DNA of 62,743 nt from Flavobacteriia bacterium (lineage in GTDB: Bacteria > Bacteroidota > Bacteroidia > Flavobacteriales_D > Crocinitomicaceae): NCBI GenBank assembly GCA_026391005.1, contig JAPLEV010000053.1:73218-135960 (forward strand), in the 5' to 3' direction. Made by a program: the position numbers and the translations under genes. Every line of letters begins with the position of its first letter. Position 1 is the stretch's first letter. The notes beneath the pieces were generated by a model that was not told the origin of the DNA, made no database searches, and saw nothing but the letters and a program-made list of their open reading frames with translations. This document shows, one piece after another, positions 52,570 through 59,297 of this stretch.

Positions 52570-53861
52570 TTTTTATCTGGAATCATCAATATAACACCAG
52601 GTTTAATTTTCTCTTCATCCAACTTTGCTCTATCGTCATCTTTTAATTTTGGGTTATTTGCTTTACTAGAATTGTATTTTTTTAGTCCTTCTACGGTAAG
52701 TTTTAAATTATATTTTGAATTATATATTTCTACAATCTTGCCCAAACTTTCTCTTTCCTTTACCTTATGTTCCAGAGGGTATTTAATAGTTCCTGTCTCT
52801 GTTCCTGCTGGCTTTCCATCTTTATTATCTACAACCTTCGTATTTTTATACGGGTTTTTTATAACCTTTTTATTATCTGTACTAGGTAAATTAGACGGTT
52901 GATTTTTTTCTTTAACAGTAACTTTTCTTGGAGCTGCAGGGCTTGGAACTAAAAAGTAAACAATAATAGCGATTAGTGCAACGAACGTTCCAGCAAGCGC
53001 AATGTTTTTAGCGGAAAAAAGTCCAGCTTTACCCCCTTGGGTTGGTTGGGATGGTATTGAATAAGATTGTGTACTAGCAGCATTAAATTTTTTGATTGGG
53101 TTATAGTCCACAAAAGTTGAGTTGCCATAAACGCTTTCATCAATTGCCACAATTGTCGCTGTAATATTATCAGTCCCTCCGGCATCAAGTGCTGCACGAA
53201 TTAAGTTGTCCCCTGAAAGTTGCAAATTCTCTCCTTGCAGCATCATTTCAAGACCTTTATCATTTACCATTCCATTTAAGCCATCTGAGCAAAGCAAGAA
53301 TACATCTCCAGTCTTTACTTTAAGAGCCTTCTGGCTAATGGTTCCTTCTACGACCGAAGATGTGCCAAGCGCCTTTAGTATTTGATTTTTGTTTGGATGG
53401 CTTTCTGCTTCATCATCTGAAATTACACCTGAATCTACGAGCGTTTGAACAAAAGAATGGTCTTTCGTGATACGATATAATTTATTATCAGATTTTAAAT
53501 AAATGCGGCTATCGCCAACATGACCAATAAAGCAATCGTCTCCTGAAATGATAAGTACTACGGCTGTTGTACCCATTCCCTTTAATGTTGGATCGCTTAA
53601 TGCATTGGCAAAAATCTGTTCATTGGCAAAGGATAAAGATCTATCAATTGCTTGAATTAAATTACCATATTGTTCGCGCATAAAGTATTCTACAATACTG
53701 GTAACTGCAATAGAGGATGCTTTTGCCCCTCCAACATGTCCACCCATACCATCGCAAACAACAAATAGATGCCCATTTGGCGTCATTGTATCTCCGTAAT
53801 TGTCCTCATTGGCACTTCTTACTAAACCAACATTTGTAATTGAATGATTTCTATACTTCAT
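52566..53861 (-). CDS. PP2C-family Ser/Thr phosphatase with TM and C-terminal LysM-like part
   Basis: A 431-residue phosphatase. The PP2C domain (about 1-245) keeps the metal motifs: R-S-A-N-E-D-N near 15-21, V-C-D-G-M-G-G-H near 36-43, G-D-S-R near 117 and G-G-T-D-N-I-T near 230. A membrane helix at about 284-306 is followed by a Lys/Asn/Pro-rich linker and a LysM-like end (H-K-V-K-E-R-E-S-L ... P-G-V-I-L-M-I-P) that would face the periplasm and may touch peptidoglycan. It is the only phosphatase in the island and would reset the kinases' targets. Overlap with the next gene is ATGA. Confidence 0.93.
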   Translation of the reverse strand: MKYRNHSITNVGLVRSANEDNYGDTMTPNGHLFVVCDGMGGHVGGAKASSIAVTSIVEYFMREQYGNLIQAIDRSLSFANEQIFANALSDPTLKGMGTTAVVLIISGDDCFIGHVGDSRIYLKSDNKLYRITKDHSFVQTLVDSGVISDDEAESHPNKNQILKALGTSSVVEGTISQKALKVKTGDVFLLCSDGLNGMVNDKGLEMMLQGENLQLSGDNLIRAALDAGGTDNITATIVAIDESVYGNSTFVDYNPIKKFNAASTQSYSIPSQPTQGGKAGLFSAKNIALAGTFVALIAIIVYFLVPSPAAPRKVTVKEKNQPSNLPSTDNKKVIKNPYKNTKVVDNKDGKPAGTETGTIKYPLEHKVKERESLGKIVEIYNSKYNLKLTVEGLKKYNSSKANNPKLKDDDRAKLDEEKIKPGVILMIPDKN

Positions 53862-53870
53862 CTCTTTATT

Positions 53871-55415
53871 TTATATATGAAAGGTTAATAATATTTCTCC
53901 AACTTGAATATGATCGCCATGTTTCAATTGAATTTCCATGATTTTATTCCCGTTTACTACAAGACCGTTAGAACTTCCTAAATCTTTAATAGTATACTTA
54001 TGATCTCGGAAAGTCAAGGTAAAATGATTGCGAGAAACAGTTGGGTGATTGATGGTCCAATCATTAGAAGCATCCCTTCCAACCTTAAATCGTGGCTTGT
54101 CTATCTGATACTGTCCAACTTCATTCTCAAATTTAAACTTAAACCAAGGAAGATTTCCTCTTTCCAACATCAATCTCACTTGTTGATCGTCATCCTCTTT
54201 CTGCTTCTTTTCCGTTTGATTGCGTATTTCTGCTTCTTTTTTTCTATTTTCCTCTTCTTTAATCCGATTAAGTTCTGTTTCTTGATTCCCTAACTTTTCT
54301 TCTGCTTCTTGCTGTTGTCTTTCCATCTCAGTCATTTGCTCATTTTGTTTTAACTCAAGTTCTAATTTCTTCAATTTGTTTTTTTTATTGACTTGAAAAA
54401 GAACAATACTAATTCCCACAAGAAGTATGAAAAGTATTATTGATAGAATCAAGTTGGCTACGATCCATTCGAATAAATTTTTAGTTGGTGCTATCAAGGC
54501 AAATACTGACTGTCCATCTTTTGAATCAATTTTAACTACATGGGTTTTTCCATCTTTTTCAAACGATGATGCATAAGAAAATGGGTAAATTACACCTGCG
54601 TATCGTTGATTGAGATCGTCCATAAATTTCAATAATTGATCCGAAGCTTTTGCGCTATTATTTTCAGGATCCCTAAAATAAAGTCCATAGGTTTGGGCGC
54701 AAAGTCCAGAAATCTCATAAGGCGTATTGGATTTAAAATACGATATTCCATACACTGGAATGTTCAATCTTTTGGATCGCTCACCTGGACGTTCTCCATT
54801 AAAATTACCCTCTATTTTAAAGGCCCGATCATCGGCTAACACAAAAATAGCAGCAGGCATTTCTACATGGACTTTACCATACAATGCCAGTGCTTCATTA
54901 AGCGCGAGGTAAATGTGTGAGCCTTTAGAATTCGAATTTGGCCTGCTATTTATGGTTATTGAGTCGATTTTATGAAATAAAGCGTCGGCATTATCAGTTA
55001 ATCGAATAATATTTGGAAATAAAATCTGCTGACTTACCATTTGTCCATAAGATAAAACTTCAATTTTATCTCCTTTTTTTATCGCTCCTTTTCGTATAGC
55101 TCCTTTGATAACTTCTTTATACCAATCCATTTCAATTCTATTTGGCGTATTGAGCACTAGGAATAATACACTTTTATTAGTAGCAATAGAATCAACTTTT
55201 GTTAAACCTTGAAAATTAATAGAAACAGATTTATCATTTTCTAAAAAACTAATCCCCTCAGTTTTTATACCGTCAGGATTTCGGACCCATAACTTTCCTT
55301 TAACGATCGGATAATCAGTTAGATCTTGCCCTCTAACCTCTAATTCAGTCTTTTGGGCTAAATATAAATTACTCCAAAAGCTTAGAATCACGAAAAAAAG
55401 AATGTTATTTTTCAT
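53871..55415 (-). CDS. vWA-like periplasmic domain-TM-coiled coil-FHA protein
   Basis: A 514-residue protein. The ATG at 55415 starts a clean signal peptide; an in-frame TTG at 55439 would add eight residues. The periplasmic part (about 20-320) shows a vWA-like order (V-L-F-L-V-L-N-T, later A-A-I-F-V-L-A-D-D and I-P-V-Y-G-I-S-Y) but without D-x-S-x-S, so the metal site is lost. A membrane helix (about 328-352), a Glu/Lys/Gln coiled coil (355-425) and an FHA domain (about 435-514: V-G-R-D-A-S-N-D-W, S-R-N-H, G-S-S-N-G-L) follow in the cytoplasm. It would link envelope events to phospho-threonine binding. Confidence 0.87.
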   Translation of the reverse strand: MKNNILFFVILSFWSNLYLAQKTELEVRGQDLTDYPIVKGKLWVRNPDGIKTEGISFLENDKSVSINFQGLTKVDSIATNKSVLFLVLNTPNRIEMDWYKEVIKGAIRKGAIKKGDKIEVLSYGQMVSQQILFPNIIRLTDNADALFHKIDSITINSRPNSNSKGSHIYLALNEALALYGKVHVEMPAAIFVLADDRAFKIEGNFNGERPGERSKRLNIPVYGISYFKSNTPYEISGLCAQTYGLYFRDPENNSAKASDQLLKFMDDLNQRYAGVIYPFSYASSFEKDGKTHVVKIDSKDGQSVFALIAPTKNLFEWIVANLILSIILFILLVGISIVLFQVNKKNKLKKLELELKQNEQMTEMERQQQEAEEKLGNQETELNRIKEEENRKKEAEIRNQTEKKQKEDDDQQVRLMLERGNLPWFKFKFENEVGQYQIDKPRFKVGRDASNDWTINHPTVSRNHFTLTFRDHKYTIKDLGSSNGLVVNGNKIMEIQLKHGDHIQVGEILLTFHI

Positions 55416-55447
55416 AGCATTTATTAATTGAATTTTCAAAAGATTAT

Positions 55448-56098
55448 TTATTCACAAGATTTAAACTTAAAAACGGTATCCCCAAGACGTATTTCATTAC
55501 CATCCATCATTTGGAATGCTTTTTCTACTTCAAGTTCCTCACCATTTAAATAAGTGCCATTCACGGTCATTTTATCTTTTATATAAAATTTACTGTTTCT
55601 ATATAAAATATTGACATGTTCACCAGAAATGGTTACATCTGTAGCAATGGTTATTGTGTTCCCCGGGTTTCTACCAATTGTATTACTACCTTCATAAATC
55701 CGATAATCAACACCCATTGGATCCAGGGTATATGAAATTAGCCAGCCAACAATTTTTCTAGCTGCTCTAGGTTCCGACACTATTTTTTTTCCAGCATCAT
55801 CTACTTCTGGGGAATCTGTAAGACCTCCAATAAAAGTTCTTCCCAAATCCTTTGGCGCTTTGTTTTCGCTGCTTTTCCCCCCTCCAAAAACTTTCGTTTG
55901 GTCACTTTCCAACGCTGAACCTCCAAAAACTTCTGTTTTATCAGTACTAGAGTTGCCTCCAGCTCCTGGAATCATCGTTTTGTCTAAATCTCCGCCAACA
56001 TTGTTGTTTTCGGTTGATTTTCCTCCCGGACAATAAGGACAATCATTTAAATCTTCCTTGTAAAAGTGCCCGTTATTACATTTTTTAAATCCATTCAT
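55448..56098 (-). CDS. Zinc ribbon-FHA protein with repeated Thr motifs
   Basis: A 216-residue soluble protein. C7/H11 and C20-P-Y-C23 near the start may bind zinc. The disordered middle has four similar motifs with a threonine: D-K-T-M-I-P-G (T41), D-K-T-E-V-F-G-G (T55), D-Q-T-K-V-F-G-G (T68), G-R-T-F-I-G-G (T88). The C-terminal FHA domain spans about 130-212 (I-G-R-N-P-G-N-T-I, S-G-E-H-V, N-G-T-Y-L-N-G). This resembles GarA/OdhI, where a kinase phosphorylates an N-terminal Thr that the FHA domain then binds. It is likely the main kinase substrate of the operon. Confidence 0.9.
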   Translation of the reverse strand: MNGFKKCNNGHFYKEDLNDCPYCPGGKSTENNNVGGDLDKTMIPGAGGNSSTDKTEVFGGSALESDQTKVFGGGKSSENKAPKDLGRTFIGGLTDSPEVDDAGKKIVSEPRAARKIVGWLISYTLDPMGVDYRIYEGSNTIGRNPGNTITIATDVTISGEHVNILYRNSKFYIKDKMTVNGTYLNGEELEVEKAFQMMDGNEIRLGDTVFKFKSCE

Positions 56099-56117
56099 AG
56101 TTATAATATTTAATTAC

Positions 56118-56936
56118 TTATTTACTTTTTATACAACGCACGTACATTCCATAATTTACATTATCGGATGTGATATTCCTATTCAAAAAATAGATTTTAT
56201 CTGAAAAGTCGCTAAAGACATAAAAGGATAAATCATTTTTAGTTAGCGATTCACAATAAAAATAAACTTTATCCCCAAAGTACCAATCATTTCCATCAAT
56301 CAAACGAAATCCTACTGGTTTGACGTTCATATCAAATAAACCAACACCAGGTTTGCCCCATAATTTTGGATCCTTACTTTTTAGTAATAGCGATGCTGAC
56401 AAGTCCATAGGACCGAATGACTTAATCAACTCCTCTACTTCTTGCATAGTAGGTATTTTACTTCCAGCCGGGGCTAATTTTCCAGAATTTAAGGCATGGA
56501 GGTTGTACAATACTCCAAATTCTTTTAGTGTGTCTTTATCATGATAACAATATGCAGGAATTTTATGTATGAAACAACTATCCCAAGTCTCTTTCGCTTG
56601 AGCAAAGAATAATTTTTCCCCATCATTTAGAGTGGTCGCTTCAAGATTTGTATTCAACCAAAATTGCGCTCCAATTTTACTGAATTTTTCTTTTTCTTTA
56701 CTAGAATCATTGGGATTATTGGCTATTTTGGCAATGCTATCTTTGAGGGTAGACAGGTTTATTTTTAATAGTTTAATTGAATCAGATTTACTGCTAATTT
56801 CTTTATCTAATTTAATAATTTCATTCACCCACTTATCATCTTTTTTTAATTCTTTGATCGTGTCTTTTGTACGTTGCCCAACTAAACAACTTGTCAGGGA
56901 AATGCAAACGAATAGTGGTAGATTTTTTAATTTCAT
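56118..56936 (-). CDS. FISUMP-domain lipoprotein
   Basis: A 272-residue exported protein with a lipoprotein-type signal (I-S-L-T-S-C, Cys near 17). Residues 20-80 are a coiled coil. The rest matches the Fibrobacter succinogenes major paralogous domain: G-V-L-Y-N-L-H-A-L, P-A-G-S-K-I-P-T-M-Q-E-V-E-E-L, V-G-F-R and the end Y-G-M-Y-V-R-C-I-K-S. The domain is related in layout to the DUF1566 sensor on the kinase at 40148, so the lipoprotein and that kinase may see the same kind of ligand. It starts the operon core after the promoter at 57011-57040. Confidence 0.82.
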   Translation of the reverse strand: MKLKNLPLFVCISLTSCLVGQRTKDTIKELKKDDKWVNEIIKLDKEISSKSDSIKLLKINLSTLKDSIAKIANNPNDSSKEKEKFSKIGAQFWLNTNLEATTLNDGEKLFFAQAKETWDSCFIHKIPAYCYHDKDTLKEFGVLYNLHALNSGKLAPAGSKIPTMQEVEELIKSFGPMDLSASLLLKSKDPKLWGKPGVGLFDMNVKPVGFRLIDGNDWYFGDKVYFYCESLTKNDLSFYVFSDFSDKIYFLNRNITSDNVNYGMYVRCIKSK

Positions 56937-57010
56937 TTGAAATTTATTAAAAAAAGTAGCGCAAAAAATAGTATTTAATCGATTAATTTAATTTTGTGCA
57001 GAAAACTACT

Positions 57011-57040
57011 CAAAGATACATTTTTTTAGGAATTATGCAA
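57011..57040 (-). promoter_or_regulatory. Promoter of the signalling operon core
   Basis: On the minus strand: TTG (57040-57038), 19 bp, TATCTTTG (57018-57011). Both elements and spacing fit the consensus; it faces the FISUMP lipoprotein start at 56936 with a leader of about 70 nt. Confidence 0.6.
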
Positions 57041-57047
57041 ACTAATT

Positions 57048-58559
57048 TTAGTTAAAATACAAACCTTGCTCTCCGCAACCACCACCCGTGATTTCGAATG
57101 ATCCTCCATCCCAAGTTACACCACTTTCTGTCCGAGCAGTCCAATTATAAACTCCGGGAGCGTCAGAATAAGTAACACAGCCATTTGCTGCGCAACCTGG
57201 ACGGACACTGTACCCCAAATCAATTTCACCTTGATACGCTCCATTTACATATATAGAAATGGCTTCGGGGAATTTACCATTTTTATCAGTATTCATCCAA
57301 AACAGATAACTACCTGTTGGACATCCATTATAAATCCCAGATATAGTAGGGCATAAATCTTCAGAATCTATTACACCATCAGCGTCTGAATCTGGACATC
57401 CATTAATGCTCCCAGATATAGTAGAGCATAAATCTTCAGAATCATTAACACCATCATAGTCTGAATCTGGGCATCCGAATAGAGAACCGTAGGTCTGTGG
57501 ACATCCATCCGTTCTATCAGGCACTCCATCTCCATCCTCATCCTTATTGTAAAAAGCAAATATGCCTATGGCCAATAAAAATAAAAGAACACCTACAATA
57601 GCGATTATTTTCTTTTTATGATTTCTCTTTTCTTCAATTGCAATGATTGGGGGATCTTTATCGTCTGGTGCTTGCTTTGCTGTTTCTGATGCTATTTTAT
57701 CAGTAGCTGATTCAACTTTTGTCTTTTCTGCTGAACCAACAGTTAAATCTATTTTGCTAGGGGACTTCATTTCTTCTAACCACTCCCCACAACTTTGAAA
57801 TCGTTGCTCTCGGTCCTTATTACAAGCTTTATTAATTAGTGTATTAAATTTTTCGTTTCCACTAATTTCGGGTATGGCTTCATGAACTATCTTATTAAAA
57901 ATATCAAACTGTGATTCGGTTTTTGAATCGTAAGGTGTTTTGCCACTTACCGCAACAAAAAGTGTTACGCCAAGTGAATAAATATCGCTGCGGTGATCTA
58001 TGGATTTTTCGCCTCTTATTTGCTCAGGACTCATAAATATCGGAGTGCCCATTTGAGTGCCCGTTTGGGTCATTTCATTGCCCTGTCCAAAAAGTTTAGC
58101 GATGCCAAAATCAAGAATTTTAACCGTGCCGTTTGGAAGTATGTAAATATTGGCTGGTTTGATATCTCGGTGTACGATTCCTTTGCTATGTGCATATTCA
58201 AAGGCAGAAAGTGTTTGAGAAAAAATATTATTCAACTCTTCGTCATTCAATGGTCCATTTTTTTTTGTCTTGTCATCAAGATCTTCGCCTTCCAGATACT
58301 CCAAAACAATCGAAAGTTGTTGGGGCTGTTCATCAAAATCAATAACTTTGACTATGTTAGGATGGTTAAGCGAAGCCATTATTTTTGCTTCATTCTTAAA
58401 ACGTTCTCGTATTTGGCTATTTGCAGATAATATAGGGTTCAATACTTTTATGGCAACCCTTGTTGCCAGAACTTCATGCTCCGCCTCGTAAACTGTCGCC
58501 ATTCCACCTTCGCCTATTAATCGAAGTATTTTGTATTTACCGATGTTTGTGTTTATCAT
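57048..58559 (-). CDS. Ser/Thr kinase-TM-thrombospondin type 3 repeat protein
   Basis: A 503-residue receptor-type kinase. The kinase domain (about 8-268) is intact and nearly the same as in 44832-46436. A membrane helix lies at about 316-336. Outside are three thrombospondin type 3-like calcium repeats (D-E-D-G-D-G-V-P-D, D-S-D-Y-D-G-V-N-D, D-S-D-A-D-G-V-I-D, each followed by a C-P or C-S/T-x-I-S-G segment) and a Gly/Cys-rich C-terminal domain of about 100 residues ending G-C-G-E-Q-G-L-Y-F-N. It likely reacts to Ca2+ or to a ligand bound in a Ca2+-stiffened stalk. Confidence 0.93.
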   Translation of the reverse strand: MINTNIGKYKILRLIGEGGMATVYEAEHEVLATRVAIKVLNPILSANSQIRERFKNEAKIMASLNHPNIVKVIDFDEQPQQLSIVLEYLEGEDLDDKTKKNGPLNDEELNNIFSQTLSAFEYAHSKGIVHRDIKPANIYILPNGTVKILDFGIAKLFGQGNEMTQTGTQMGTPIFMSPEQIRGEKSIDHRSDIYSLGVTLFVAVSGKTPYDSKTESQFDIFNKIVHEAIPEISGNEKFNTLINKACNKDREQRFQSCGEWLEEMKSPSKIDLTVGSAEKTKVESATDKIASETAKQAPDDKDPPIIAIEEKRNHKKKIIAIVGVLLFLLAIGIFAFYNKDEDGDGVPDRTDGCPQTYGSLFGCPDSDYDGVNDSEDLCSTISGSINGCPDSDADGVIDSEDLCPTISGIYNGCPTGSYLFWMNTDKNGKFPEAISIYVNGAYQGEIDLGYSVRPGCAANGCVTYSDAPGVYNWTARTESGVTWDGGSFEITGGGCGEQGLYFN

Positions 58560-58638
58560 GTTCTGTTATAATAATTTCCTTAAAGTTACATATTTTTTTG
58601 CATCTATTGGGACTTAGTTTTCATAGCATCCTGAACTA

Positions 58639-58956
58639 TTACTGTCTCCTTCTGGCGTTATTTTTTTTGTAAACTGCAAAAATAGCATCTCCTTTTGCTG
58701 ACAAAGCTTGATATAATTTATCTTGAGTAGTTATTACATTATCTATTTCTGAACTTGCTCTTGCTTCTTTTAGGATAACCGCATTGAGAAAAATTTCTCG
58801 ATTGGGTAAAATAATTATTATTCCTTTTAATTCAGCAAGTGAAATTGAGGATTTTACCAATTGCTTCAAAATATGCTATTTGGATGGAGGCAATAAAGGC
58901 GGCTCATTAAATGGTAAATCAGCGTTATCTTTTCTATTCATTTCATTTTTTGTCAT
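58639..58956 (-). pseudogene. Fic-family protein, broken N-terminal remnant
   Basis: From the ATG at 58956-58954 the minus strand codes N-A-D-L-P-F-N-E-P-P-L-L-P-P, then a TAG at 58878-58876, then continues in frame with S-L-A-E-L-K-G, L-P-N-R-E-I-F-L-N and E-A-R-A-S-S-E-I-D-N-V-I-T-T-Q-D-K-L-Y-Q-A, the hallmark of the Fic N-terminal domain with its inhibitory S/T-x-x-x-E-(I/N)-type helix. It stops at 58639 before any catalytic H-P-F-x-x-G-N-G motif. So it is a dead remnant with one stop and a 3' deletion. Confidence 0.82.
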
Positions 58957-59049
58957 GTAAAGTGTTTTTACGTGATAGTAGTTTCATGTATAAATAATAT
59001 AATTAATCTAATTAAAATGATATCCGCCCCCACATCCTCCATAAGAATA

Positions 59050-59108
59050 CTCGATAATTCAGCGCTGTGGACCACAAATTTATCCTGATACTTCCGTCAG
59101 GGTTTTTT
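59050..59108 (+). repeat. Diverged copy of the 29-bp repeat plus terminator
   Basis: TCGATAATTCAG (59051-59062) is shared exactly with 25635-25646 and 25799-25810; then TGGACCACAA matches the repeat's TGGCCCACAA at all but one base. The preceding ATCCTCC is also shared with copy A. It is followed, like copy B, by a hairpin (CCTGAT 59084-59089, GTCAGG 59096-59101) and a T run to 59108. Confidence 0.6.
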
Positions 59109-59262
59109 GTTTAAAACAGGGTGATTGGTTTGAGCTGATTTTCCAAAAACACATTGCGTATAATATCCAAAATCAATCTTATCCCATTGCGATAAACGAT
59201 TCATAGTAGTCCAAATGTGCGACTAAATAATTATGGGTAGCGCAAAACCGCACATATTCCCT

Positions 59263-59270
59263 TAATTTTG
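59263..59270 (+). promoter_or_regulatory. -7 promoter element for the channel gene
   Basis: TAATTTTG matches TAnnTTTG and lies 27 nt before the ATG at 59298. The stretch 59109-59262 upstream of it holds no gene or hairpin I can support. Confidence 0.45.
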
Positions 59271-59297
59271 TTTAACTTAACACTAAATCTTTGTTTA

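Noticed and set aside
55448..56098. CRISPR or tandem DNA repeat from the repeated Thr motifs
   Set aside because: The similarity is at protein level with varied codons; spacing is irregular and there are only four copies.
37578..58559. Type VI secretion system, because of the kinase/phosphatase/FHA trio
   Set aside because: None of the structural Tss genes (sheath, ClpV, VgrG, TssJLM) is present; only the regulatory-type domains are shared.
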